Source: Orenia metallireducens
Lineage (GTDB): Bacteria; Bacillota; Halanaerobiia; Halobacteroidales; Halobacteroidaceae
Reading direction: 5' to 3'
Assembly: GCF_003001995.1 (NCBI RefSeq)
Contig: NZ_PVNB01000012.1
Location: 1-64,000, forward strand
DNA: 64,000 nucleotides
Part shown: positions 1-7,810 of the stretch, piece by piece
Layout of the letters: the number at the start of each line of letters is the position of its first letter
How positions within the stretch are numbered: position 1 is the first letter of the stretch
Made by a program: the position numbers and the translations under genes
Notes under the pieces: model-generated
What the model was told of the DNA's origin: nothing
Databases searched by the model: none
What the model saw: only the letters and a program-made list of their open reading frames with translations

Positions 1-207
<207 letters not shown>

Positions 208-258
208 GTTTAAAATAAAATTAATTAGGAAGTATGAATAATTCATAAATTAGTATTT

Positions 259-295
259 GCTGAGTTCTTTAACCAAGGGCTTAGCTTTTTTATTT
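259..295 (+). terminator. Rho-independent terminator downstream of the IS element
   Basis: An 11-bp stem with three G-U pairs (GCTGAGTTCTT with AAGGGCTTAGC) is closed by a 5-nt loop and followed at once by TTTTTTATTT. It would stop transcription leaving the insertion sequence, or may belong to a gene the element interrupted, before the germination permease. Confidence 0.65.
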
Positions 296-346
296 GCTAG
301 AAGAAATTTAATTAATAACTATTTATTAACCTCATACGAATAAATT

Positions 347-374
347 TACATCAATTGTAAAATCTAATTATAAT
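347..374 (+). promoter_or_regulatory. Putative promoter of the GerAB-type permease
   Basis: TTTACA (347-352) and TATAAT (369-374) are 16 bp apart. The predicted start falls near 381, only a few bases before the ribosome site GAGGTG at 385, so the leader would be very short. A forespore sigma factor would be expected for a germination gene, but the boxes look like ordinary sigma-A boxes. Confidence 0.4.
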
Positions 375-395
375 AAATAACTATGAGGTGTTTTG

Positions 396-1481
396 ATGAA
401 GAAGATATCTGGCTTTCAATTTCTATTAACCATGACTAACTTTATGATAGGTGGAACAATTATATTCCCAATTGGTATTGACGCAAAACAAGATGCTTGG
501 CTAGCTATTTTAGTTGGGATGACTTACGGAATATTTCTATGTTTGTTATTTGTAAAAATAAATTCATTATATCCTGGTGCTACATTTATTGGGATAACCC
601 AAGAGATATTTGGTAAATACTTGGGCTGGTTTGTGGGATTTATCTATGCGACTTGGTGTATTTATATTTCGATTAGAAATATTAGAGATTTTGCTGAGCA
701 AATTACCCATAATTTTTTATCTGATATTAACATTGTGGTGATTCTTACCCTAATGGTCATTTTGATGATATATGCTTTATATCAAGGAATAGAGGTGCTG
801 ATTAGAGTTACTTGTTTTATCTTTCCTGTCGTTTTTGTATATATACTAATTTCCGATTCTTATCTTATGATGGTTAGTGGTGATTTTAATAATTTAAAGC
901 CTATCTTACATGAAGGATTAGTCTTAAGTACAGTTCATTCTAAGCTTATGGGCTTTCCTTATGCTGAGTTAACTGTTTCTATGATGATTATTCCTCATGT
1001 TAATATTACTTTTAATAAAATAAAGAATCTATTAATTTTAGCTAATATTTGGGGCTCTTTAATAATACTATTTGATACTGTAATGTTAATTTCAGTTTTA
1101 GGAATATATCTAGCAGAAAATTTAAGTTTTCCTATTATTCAAGCAACTCAGCTTACTCAAGGTGACTTATTAAAGTTTAATATTATTATTGTTTTAGTAA
1201 CTAATTTGGTTTTAATTGTAAAGGCATCAGTTTTGGCTTATGCTGGGATTAAAGGCTATTCCCAACTTTTCCAAGTTTCTTATAAAAAGATGGTATTTTT
1301 TGTTCTTATAATATCTATTTATTTAGCCAATATTGTAGCTAAGAGTTATTGGCAACATGTTCAATTTGGACTTGGAATTAGTTTAATATCTAATGTTGTA
1401 ATTGGTATTTATATTCCTCTAATTACGCTAATTTTTTATTATTTGAAGAGATATATGAAGAAATTAATAAATTATTGCTGA
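396..1481 (+). CDS. GerAB/YndE-type spore germination permease (orphan)
   Basis: A 361-residue integral membrane protein of the spore permease family, a branch of the APC amino-acid transporter superfamily. In germinant receptors the B subunit sits in the inner spore membrane and helps sense nutrients. About ten hydrophobic segments cover almost the whole chain, and the N-terminus (GFQFLLTMTNFMIGGTII) follows the family pattern. The ATG at 396 is chosen over the adjacent TTG at 393 because it is 5 bases after GAGGTG. The usual A and C subunits are absent on both sides, so this is a stand-alone B subunit or an amino-acid permease of the same fold. Family confident, role uncertain. Confidence 0.8.
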   Translation: MKKISGFQFLLTMTNFMIGGTIIFPIGIDAKQDAWLAILVGMTYGIFLCLLFVKINSLYPGATFIGITQEIFGKYLGWFVGFIYATWCIYISIRNIRDFAEQITHNFLSDINIVVILTLMVILMIYALYQGIEVLIRVTCFIFPVVFVYILISDSYLMMVSGDFNNLKPILHEGLVLSTVHSKLMGFPYAELTVSMMIIPHVNITFNKIKNLLILANIWGSLIILFDTVMLISVLGIYLAENLSFPIIQATQLTQGDLLKFNIIIVLVTNLVLIVKASVLAYAGIKGYSQLFQVSYKKMVFFVLIISIYLANIVAKSYWQHVQFGLGISLISNVVIGIYIPLITLIFYYLKRYMKKLINYC

Positions 1482-1527
1482 CCTTTTTTGATTAAAGTCT
1501 AACAAGAGGAGCAATCTTTGTTTTCCT

Positions 1528-2367
1528 TTATTTATTATATAAGTCCTTTCTGTATTTTGATGGGGGGATTCCTTTGATTTTTTTAAAGGTCTTGGAGAAG
1601 GTTAAAGGGTCTTGGTAGCCTACAGAGCGGGATATATCAGCGATTGATAAGTTCTTTTTTTTCATCAGTTCACAGGATTTATCTATTCTAAAGTTAATTA
1701 AAAACTGTTGTGGTGAAGTATGAAGACTTTCATTAAAAATTGACCACATATAACTTCTATCTAGACCAATGTGATCAGCTATTTCAGTAATGCTAATCTT
1801 CCGATAATAATTTTTAGCAATAAAATTTATTATCTCTTTAATATACAGTTCAGTTCTATCAATATCATTGTTATCAGATGAATTATTCTCTCTTATTTCA
1901 ATAAGATGGGATAAAAAGATATACAAAAGACCTGTTAATCTGATTTCTCTACTTCTTATTAGCTCTTGTGTAGAGATCATTTTAGTAAAACATTTTTTAA
2001 TAAAAGAAGTCTCTGTAACTGAAAATATAGGATTGTTCAGTGTTAAGTTTGCTTGCTTGAGGTAAGATTCTGCTTTAATTCCATTAAATCCTACCCAAGC
2101 GTAATGCCATGGATTATCTCTTTTAGCTTCATAATAGGTAATTGTATCTGGGGGGATTAGAAAGCCATCTCCTGCTTGCAGTTGATAAGTTTTATTATTA
2201 ATTTCAAAAATACCTTCTCCTTCAAAAATATAATGGATTAAAAAATGATCTCTAATTCCAGGTCCCCAGGAATGATTAGGGCGACAAATTTGCATCCCAC
2301 ATTGATACATATCTAAATCAGTAAGATTTAATCTGTTAATATCTATATCCATAAGATCATAGGGCAT
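1528..2367 (-). CDS. AraC-family transcriptional regulator 1 (alpha-galactoside type)
   Basis: A 279-residue regulator with an N-terminal cupin-like sugar-sensing domain (roughly residues 20-100; GEGIFEINNKTYQL, then GDGFLIPPD) and a C-terminal pair of helix-turn-helix motifs (roughly 180-275). The second has the AraC signature ISRSVGYQDPLTFSKTFKK. It is transcribed away from melA and shares a 131-bp promoter region with it, so control of melA is likely. It is a close paralogue of the regulator at 4213-5064 (both carry the DIDINRLNLTD start). The start at 2367 has an AAAGGAGAGG ribosome site. Family assignment is secure; the inducer (melibiose or raffinose) is inferred from the neighbours. 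Confidence 0.9.
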   Translation of the reverse strand: MPYDLMDIDINRLNLTDLDMYQCGMQICRPNHSWGPGIRDHFLIHYIFEGEGIFEINNKTYQLQAGDGFLIPPDTITYYEAKRDNPWHYAWVGFNGIKAESYLKQANLTLNNPIFSVTETSFIKKCFTKMISTQELIRSREIRLTGLLYIFLSHLIEIRENNSSDNNDIDRTELYIKEIINFIAKNYYRKISITEIADHIGLDRSYMWSIFNESLHTSPQQFLINFRIDKSCELMKKKNLSIADISRSVGYQDPLTFSKTFKKIKGIPPSKYRKDLYNK

Positions 2368-2394
2368 ATAAATCCTCTCCTTTCAATTTTTATT

Positions 2395-2462
2395 ATATCT
2401 AACATTATACCATAAGCAACTAACATAGTTCCATTCAAATTATGATAATAAAAGAGTAGAAT
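2395..2462 (+). promoter_or_regulatory. melA promoter with AraC-type tandem half-sites
   Basis: AACATT at 2401 and AACATA at 2422 are direct repeats exactly 21 bp apart, the two-turn spacing of AraC-family half-sites. They are followed by a weak -35 (TTCAAA, 2434-2439) and a -10 (TAGAAT, 2457-2462) with a 17-bp spacer. The block 2395-2443 aligns without gaps to 5096-5144, in front of the second operon, with about 34 of 49 identical positions and the same offset to the -35. The weak boxes fit activator dependence. Confidence 0.6.
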
Positions 2463-2498
2463 ATAAATAAGCTAATAATTCAAAGGAGGAATATAATT

Positions 2499-3794
2499 AT
2501 GAGAAAGATTACTTTTATGGGAGCAGGAAGTACAGTTTTTGCTAAGAATATTTTAGGAGATTGTATCTTATCACCAGCACTAAGGGATTCTCACATTGCT
2601 TTATACGATATTGACCAGCAAAGATTAAAAGATTCTGAGATGATGCTCAATAATATTAATAAAAATCACGGAGACTATGCAGAAATAGTTGCTTATACAG
2701 ACCGTAAAGAGGCTTTAAGAGATGCCAACTATGTAATAAATGCTATTCAAGTAGGTGGCTATAAACCTTGTACAGTAACTGATTTTGAGATACCTAAAGA
2801 ATATGGATTAAAACAAACAATAGGTGATACCTTAGGGATTGGTGGTATCTTTAGAGCTTTAAGAACAATCCCAGTTTTACTTGATTTTGCTAAGGATATG
2901 GAAGAGGTCTGTCCTGATGCTTGGTTTTTAAATTATACAAATCCAATGTCAATTTTAACAGGTGCTATGTTAAAGGCTACTGAGATTAAAACAGTTGGTC
3001 TTTGCCATAGTGTTCAAAAATGTGTCCCTGAACTTTTGGAACCATTAGGAATGGATACAGAAGGATTACAATCTAAGATTGCGGGAATTAACCATATGTC
3101 ATGGCTTTTAGAAATTACTGATAATGGAAAAGATCTTTATCCAGAGATTAAGAAGAGAGTATTAGAGAGAGGGGCTCCTCATGATGACATGGTCCGTTAT
3201 GAAATTATGAAGCGTTTTGGCTATTATGTAACAGAATCTAGTGAGCATAATGCAGAGTATCTGCCTTACTTTATTAAAAATAATTATCCTGAATTAATTG
3301 AAAAATTTAACATTCCTTTAGATGAGTATCCACGTCGTTGTGAAGAGCAGATTAAGAGGTGGGAAACAATGAGAGATGAATTAGTTAATAATCAGGATTT
3401 AGAGCATGAACGCAGTAATGAATATGGTTCTTATATTATAGAAGCAATGGAAACTGGAAAGCCTTATAAGATTGGTGCTAATGTTTTAAATACTGGATTG
3501 ATTACTAATTTACCTAGTGATGCTGTTGTAGAAGTACCGTGTTTAGTAGATAAAAGTGGGGTCACACCTTGTTATGTTGGAGAGTTACCACCACAATTAG
3601 CTGCTTTAAATAGAAGCAATATTAATGTTCATTTATTAACAATAGAAGCTGCCTTAACTCAAAAGAAGGAATATATTTATCAAGCGGCTATGTTAGACCC
3701 ACATACTTCTGCAGAGTTATCAATAGACGATATAGTTGCTTTGTGTGATGATTTAATTGAAGCACATAGTGATTGGTTACCTGAATTTAAATAA
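2499..3794 (+). CDS. melA: Alpha-galactosidase, glycoside hydrolase family 4
   Basis: A 431-residue MelA-type enzyme that hydrolyses alpha-1,6-galactosides such as melibiose. GH4 enzymes work by an NAD+ and divalent-metal dependent redox-elimination mechanism in the cytoplasm. Visible are the Rossmann nucleotide motif GAGSTVFAKN (7-16), NYTNPM, GLCHSVQ with the expected metal-binding Cys169 and neighbouring His170, and GINHM with His199. Length is normal for the family, and the ribosome site CAAAGGAGG precedes the ATG. It lies between two AraC paralogues and ahead of a SemiSWEET gene, and its galactose product would feed galK further on. No signal peptide. Alpha-glucosidase or glucuronidase GH4 relatives are less likely given this context. 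Confidence 0.9.
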   Translation: MRKITFMGAGSTVFAKNILGDCILSPALRDSHIALYDIDQQRLKDSEMMLNNINKNHGDYAEIVAYTDRKEALRDANYVINAIQVGGYKPCTVTDFEIPKEYGLKQTIGDTLGIGGIFRALRTIPVLLDFAKDMEEVCPDAWFLNYTNPMSILTGAMLKATEIKTVGLCHSVQKCVPELLEPLGMDTEGLQSKIAGINHMSWLLEITDNGKDLYPEIKKRVLERGAPHDDMVRYEIMKRFGYYVTESSEHNAEYLPYFIKNNYPELIEKFNIPLDEYPRRCEEQIKRWETMRDELVNNQDLEHERSNEYGSYIIEAMETGKPYKIGANVLNTGLITNLPSDAVVEVPCLVDKSGVTPCYVGELPPQLAALNRSNINVHLLTIEAALTQKKEYIYQAAMLDPHTSAELSIDDIVALCDDLIEAHSDWLPEFK

Positions 3795-3807
3795 AGCTAT
3801 ACTATTG

Positions 3808-3850
3808 CTGAGCTTCTTCTTAATTAAGAAGTTCAGTTTTATTTTATTGT
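3808..3850 (+). terminator. Terminator after melA
   Basis: The segment CTGAGCTT...AAGTTCAG encloses the inner palindrome CTTAATTAAG and is followed by TTTTATTTTATTG. The stem contains a G-U pair and a short bulge. It would separate melA from the SemiSWEET gene or attenuate read-through. Confidence 0.65.
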
Positions 3851-3878
3851 AATTGTTAAAGAAGAGGAGGTGTTTAGT

Positions 3879-4139
3879 ATGGTTGAATTTATTGGTAATA
3901 TGGCAGCTGTTTTGACCACAACTGCTTTTCTACCTCAAGTAATCAAAACATTAAAGAGCAAATCAACAGATGATATGTCTTGGAGTTGGTTGCTTATGTT
4001 CATCACAGGGGTCTTTTTATGGCTGATCTATGGTTTAAGTATCAATGTATTTCCAATAACTGCTGCAAATGCCTTTACTTTTGTCTGTTTAGTAATTTTA
4101 TTATTTATTAAGGTTAATAATTTATTTAAAAGTAGATAA
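3879..4139 (+). CDS. SemiSWEET sugar transporter (PQ-loop/MtN3 family)
   Basis: An 86-residue protein with three membrane helices and the PQ motif (FLPQVIKTLKSKS near residues 20-32), followed by a WSWLLMF helix and an N-rich third helix. Bacterial SemiSWEETs dimerise to form a bidirectional, energy-independent sugar pore. The ATG at 3879 is preferred to the in-frame GTG at 3870, because that GTG overlaps the ribosome site GAGGAGG. Its place after melA suggests it moves galactosides or releases the glucose or galactose product. Family confident, substrate inferred. Confidence 0.85.
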   Translation: MVEFIGNMAAVLTTTAFLPQVIKTLKSKSTDDMSWSWLLMFITGVFLWLIYGLSINVFPITAANAFTFVCLVILLFIKVNNLFKSR

Positions 4140-4169
4140 AGTCAGAATATATGATTTGATCTTTAGCAA

Positions 4170-4211
4170 AACTAAGCTTAAAGTCTTTAGCTAAAGACTT
4201 TAAGCTTAGTT
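4170..4211. terminator. Bidirectional terminator between the SemiSWEET gene and araC2
   Basis: Perfect 21-bp inverted repeat centred on CTTTAG/CTAAAG (between 4190 and 4191), with A-rich and T-rich flanks. It ends one base before the stop codon of the convergent AraC gene, so it can serve both transcripts. Confidence 0.85.
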
Positions 4212-4212
4212 T

Positions 4213-5064
4213 CTATTTGTTATCAGTCTCTTTTTTATATTTTGATGGGGCGACTCCCTTGATTTTTTTAAAAATCTTGGAGAAGGTTAAAGGATCTTGA
4301 TATCCTACAGAGCGAGAAATATCTCCGATTGATAATTTTTTATTTTTCATTAATCTACATGCTTTATCTATTCTAAATTCAATTAGAAACTGTTGAGGTG
4401 ATAAGTTAAGGTAACTTTTGAAGATAGACCAGAGATAAGTTCTATCTACTCCAATATATTCAGCTATTTGAGAGACTGTTAAATTATATCTATTATAATT
4501 TTTATGAATATACTTTATAGCTTCTTTCAAATAAATTTCTTTAGGATTTTCTTTATCAGAATTTAAATTATCATTGTCTTTAATGAGTTTAGATAAAAAT
4601 AAATATAGCAGTCCAAGTAGTTCTAGTTCTTTACCTTTTTTTAGATCATTAACTACTTTCATTTTATCAAATATTTTTTTGATTGAATTTTCCTTTTCTG
4701 TGGTGGAGAAGATAGGATTATCTTGGGTTAGATTTGCTTGTTCTAGATAAGTTTTAGCTTTTAAGCCATTAAAACCAATCCAAGCATAAGTCCAAGGATC
4801 ATTACTATCAGCTTCATAGTAGGTAACTATATCTGGACAGATTAGAAACCCTTGTCCTGCACTTAAGTAATATGTCTTATTGTTTACTATGAACTTCCCT
4901 TTTCCTTTATAGATATAATGAACTAGAAAATAATCTCTAACAGCGGGTCCAAAAGAGTGATTGGTTTTACAGTTTTGAAATCCGCTTACGTATATATCCA
5001 TATCTGTGAGGTTTAATCTATTAATCTCAATATCTAGTGCTTGATGTCCATAGTTATTTAACAT
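4213..5064 (-). CDS. AraC-family transcriptional regulator 2
   Basis: A 283-residue paralogue of the regulator at 1528-2367, with an N-terminal cupin sensor (GKGKFIVNNKTYYLSAG, about residues 50-70) and two C-terminal helix-turn-helix motifs ending with ISRSVGYQDPLTFSKIFKK. The ATG has the ribosome site ATGGAGGA. It is divergent from the sugar ABC operon at 5592, and their shared spacer carries the same tandem half-sites found before melA. Either paralogue could bind both sites. It probably activates transport and hydrolysis of alpha-galactosides. Not truncated. Confidence 0.9.
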   Translation of the reverse strand: MLNNYGHQALDIEINRLNLTDMDIYVSGFQNCKTNHSFGPAVRDYFLVHYIYKGKGKFIVNNKTYYLSAGQGFLICPDIVTYYEADSNDPWTYAWIGFNGLKAKTYLEQANLTQDNPIFSTTEKENSIKKIFDKMKVVNDLKKGKELELLGLLYLFLSKLIKDNDNLNSDKENPKEIYLKEAIKYIHKNYNRYNLTVSQIAEYIGVDRTYLWSIFKSYLNLSPQQFLIEFRIDKACRLMKNKKLSIGDISRSVGYQDPLTFSKIFKKIKGVAPSKYKKETDNK

Positions 5065-5095
5065 AGTGATCCTCCATTATTATTAGTTTTAATAT

Positions 5096-5163
5096 ATATT
5101 CAACATTAAGTCATATTCAGTCAACATACTATCATTTACATTATTCAGTCAAATAGATATAAT
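5096..5163 (+). promoter_or_regulatory. Promoter of the sugar ABC/GH36 operon with AraC-type tandem half-sites
   Basis: AACATT at 5102 and AACATA at 5123 are 21 bp apart. They are followed by TTTACA (5135-5140), a 17-bp spacer and TATAAT (5158-5163). Layout and register match the melA promoter. A separate 10-bp direct repeat, ATTCAGTCAA, occurs at 5115 and 5143 and straddles the -35. Predicted transcription start near 5170. Confidence 0.65.
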
Positions 5164-5591
5164 GCAAGTATAAGGTAATAGTTAATCTAATTAATTAAGT
5201 GGCAGATAAAAGCAATATTACTAATTAATAAGGATAATTTTATAAGCAGATAAGATATTATTAATTTAAAATCTTATGTCTACATTATATCAATAACTTT
5301 AAGATGATGTAAACATAAGATAATAATTATTAGATTGATCATTCTATAATAATAGAGCATAATAGGTATAATTCTATAAGTATATAATCCCATACCCTAT
5401 TTTTAATAGTAGATAATTTTTCTTGCTTTGGATACTATTAAAAATGGGGTATTTATCAACTAGCTAAAAAAAGGAGGAGAGAGGGGGTATAAATTAGATA
5501 AGTTAGTATTAAAATTTATTTTATTAATCACTTTATTTACTTTTTTAACAAAGTTGCTAATTGTTAGCTTATATAAAAAAAGGAGGATATT
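5164..5591 (+). other. Long untranslated leader of the sugar ABC operon
   Basis: About 420 bases between the predicted transcription start and the binding-protein gene. They hold one strong stem-loop (5392-5452, listed separately) and two purine-rich AGGAGG stretches, at 5471 and just before the gene. I see no known riboswitch consensus. An open frame beginning near 5480 encodes a hydrophobic peptide but has no ATG, GTG or TTG near the AGGAGG, so I do not call a gene. Confidence 0.4.
5392..5452 (+). other. Long stem-loop in the ABC operon leader
   Basis: ATACCCTATTTTTAATAGTA pairs with TACTATTAAAAATGGGGTAT over 20 bp with one G-U pair, around a 21-nt loop. No U-run follows, so it is not a standard terminator. 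It could affect mRNA stability or protect the long leader. Confidence 0.5.
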
Positions 5592-6836
5592 ATGAAAAAA
5601 ATCATCAGTACCTTAGCAGTCTTTTTACTAGTAGGGATATTGTTGACTGGATGTGGTGGAAATCAAGAAGCTAGTAATAAAGATGGGCAGATAACTTTAG
5701 AGTTTTTCCAATATAAACAAGAAGCAGTAGGGACTTTTGATCATTTGATTGCTGAGTTCGAGAAGGAAAATCCAAATATTAAGATTGAACAGAATAATGT
5801 TCCAGAAGCTGATACAGTATTAAGGTCAAGGCTGGCTAAAAATGATATTCCAGCTATTATGACAGTTAATGGAGGAGCTATCTATCGTGAATTAGCTAGT
5901 TCAGGAATATACGCTGATTTCACTAATGATCCTATTTTAGAAGATGTTCAAGAGGCTTATATCAAGATGATACGAGAGTTACATGGTGATGCTGATACAA
6001 GTTATGGAATACCCTATACGGCAAATGCTGTTCCTATTATTTATAATAAAGACAAATTCGAAGAGTTAGGTTTAGAAATTCCAAAAACTTGGAATCAATT
6101 GATTGCTACAGCAGAGAAGATTAAAGAAGCTGGCGAAACTCCATTTTATTTAACATTTAGAGAGGCTTGGACGACATTACCTAGTTGGAATGCATTAGCC
6201 TCTAATCTAGCTGGAATAGATTTTGTCAAAGCTAAAGTAGAGGGTGAAGCTACCTTTAAAGAAGGTTATCGTGAAGTTGCTAAGAGAATGTATTCTCTAT
6301 TAGAGTATGGTCATAATGATAACTTTGGAAATGGATATAATCAAGGAAATATAGCCTTTGCTAATGGTAAATCTGTTATGTATTTACAAGGTATTTGGGC
6401 GCTTGGACAGATTAAACAGGCTAATCCTGATATTAATCTAGGAGTTTTTGCCTATCCAGCAGTTAATGATGCAAGTCAAAATAAACTTGTTTCAGGGGTA
6501 GATACTGTGTTGACTATGTCTGCTAAACTCAAAGGAGAAGAAGCTAAGGCAGCTAAGAAGTTTATTCATTTCTTATTAGAAAAAGAGAGTACAAAATATT
6601 ATATAGAGCAACAGAAGCTATTTTCAACTCTTAAGGGGGTTTATCAGCAAGATCCAATTTTAGCAAGTCTTCAAGAGTATTTTGAAACTGGGCGTTTAGT
6701 TCCATTTTCAGATCACTACTATCCAGCAGGGCTACAAATGGCTAATTTGATTCAAGAGTTCCTATTAAAGGGTGATGTTGATGCCTTCTTAGAGAAATTG
6801 GATAATGAATGGGATAAAGTACAGGCTAGACAGTAA
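5592..6836 (+). CDS. Sugar ABC transporter substrate-binding lipoprotein (CUT1 family)
   Basis: A 414-residue family-1 solute-binding protein with a lipoprotein signal peptide (lipobox LLTGC, lipidated Cys21). The mature part has the usual two-lobe features: PNIKIEQNNVP near residue 60, AIMTVNGGAIYRELA, and GIPYTANAVPIIYNKD near 135-150. It would hold the sugar on the periplasmic face for the two permeases that follow. With a GH36 gene as the last member of the operon, raffinose, melibiose or similar alpha-galactosides are the likely ligands (inference). AAAGGAGG ribosome site. No ATPase gene in the operon. Confidence 0.9.
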   Translation: MKKIISTLAVFLLVGILLTGCGGNQEASNKDGQITLEFFQYKQEAVGTFDHLIAEFEKENPNIKIEQNNVPEADTVLRSRLAKNDIPAIMTVNGGAIYRELASSGIYADFTNDPILEDVQEAYIKMIRELHGDADTSYGIPYTANAVPIIYNKDKFEELGLEIPKTWNQLIATAEKIKEAGETPFYLTFREAWTTLPSWNALASNLAGIDFVKAKVEGEATFKEGYREVAKRMYSLLEYGHNDNFGNGYNQGNIAFANGKSVMYLQGIWALGQIKQANPDINLGVFAYPAVNDASQNKLVSGVDTVLTMSAKLKGEEAKAAKKFIHFLLEKESTKYYIEQQKLFSTLKGVYQQDPILASLQEYFETGRLVPFSDHYYPAGLQMANLIQEFLLKGDVDAFLEKLDNEWDKVQARQ

Positions 6837-6846
6837 GAGATAAAGC

Positions 6847-6921
6847 ATAATTGGCAATTGATAATCAATTAAAAACTATTAATTTTTTACTGTAAATTCT
6901 AGATTGTCGATTGTCAATTAT
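6847..6921. repeat. Imperfect inverted repeat between binding protein and permease genes
   Basis: ATAATTGGCAATTGATAATC (6847-6866) pairs with the segment at 6902-6921 with three mismatches in 20. The loop is AT-rich. It resembles the AATTGA-rich sequence after uvrA at about 47500. It may be a decayed repeat unit or an intra-operon stem that raises binding-protein over permease expression. Confidence 0.5.
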
Positions 6922-6943
6922 TATTATCAAAGGAGGTATTAAA

Positions 6944-7810
6944 TTGCAGAATAAGTGTAATAAAACATTTTATTTGATGACAATTCCAGCCTTAGTCTTA
7001 TTTTTTACTTTTCATACTTTACCAGCATTAACTGGAATCCTGTATAGTTTTACTGATTGGAAGGGATATGGGACTTGGGATTTTGTAGGCTTCAAAAATT
7101 ATATTAATTTATTTAAGGATAGTCGTGCTTTAGATTCTTATATCTTTACTTTTAAATTTGCAGTTATAGCTACTATCTTAGTTAATATAATCAGTCTATT
7201 AATTGCTATGGGTTTAAATGCAAAGATTAAATTTAAGACTGCTCTTAGAGCTATTTATTTTACACCTTATATCTTAAGCATTTTGGTTGTTGGATATATC
7301 TTTAATTATATCTTTACTTTCTTCTTACCAGATATTGCTCAAACCTTAGGGATTAATACTTTAACTAAGAGTATTTTAGGAAACCCAGATTTGGCTTGGA
7401 TTGGTGTAGTAATTTTAGCAGTATGGCAATCATGTGGATTTAATACTTTATTATATTTATCTGGATTACAGACAATCCCAGATAACTTATATGAAGCTGC
7501 AAGTATTGATGGTGCAGGCAGATGGAGGCAATTTACTAACATTACTTTCCCATTAATTTCACCATTTTTTACTATCAATATGGTACTAGCTATGAAAGGA
7601 TTTTTGATGGTCTTTGATCATGTTATGGCTTTAACAAGTGGTGGACCAGGTCGAGCTACAGAATCAATCTCTTTGTTAATCTACCGTGGAGGATTTGCAG
7701 GTGGGGAGTTTGCTTATCAGACAGCTAACGCCGTTATTTATTTTATTGTTATCTTAGTTGTATCAGTCTTCCAAATTAAAGTACTACAAAAAAGGGAGGT
7801 AGAGCTATAG
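6944..7810 (+). CDS. Sugar ABC transporter permease (MalF/UgpA type)
   Basis: A 288-residue inner-membrane permease with six predicted helices and the cytoplasmic ATPase-docking (EAA) loop YEAASIDGAGRWRQFTNITF. The TTG at 6944 is chosen because it is 7 bases after the ribosome site AAAGGAGG; a longer frame from 6911 would begin inside the spacer repeat. Its last base is shared with the GTG start of the next permease, indicating translational coupling. Confidence 0.9.
   Translation: MQNKCNKTFYLMTIPALVLFFTFHTLPALTGILYSFTDWKGYGTWDFVGFKNYINLFKDSRALDSYIFTFKFAVIATILVNIISLLIAMGLNAKIKFKTALRAIYFTPYILSILVVGYIFNYIFTFFLPDIAQTLGINTLTKSILGNPDLAWIGVVILAVWQSCGFNTLLYLSGLQTIPDNLYEAASIDGAGRWRQFTNITFPLISPFFTINMVLAMKGFLMVFDHVMALTSGGPGRATESISLLIYRGGFAGGEFAYQTANAVIYFIVILVVSVFQIKVLQKREVEL

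Noticed and set aside
5480-5594. Open hydrophobic frame after a GGAGGAG sequence in the ABC operon leader
   Set aside because: No ATG, GTG or TTG lies at a usable distance from the purine-rich site, and the frame is closed just upstream.
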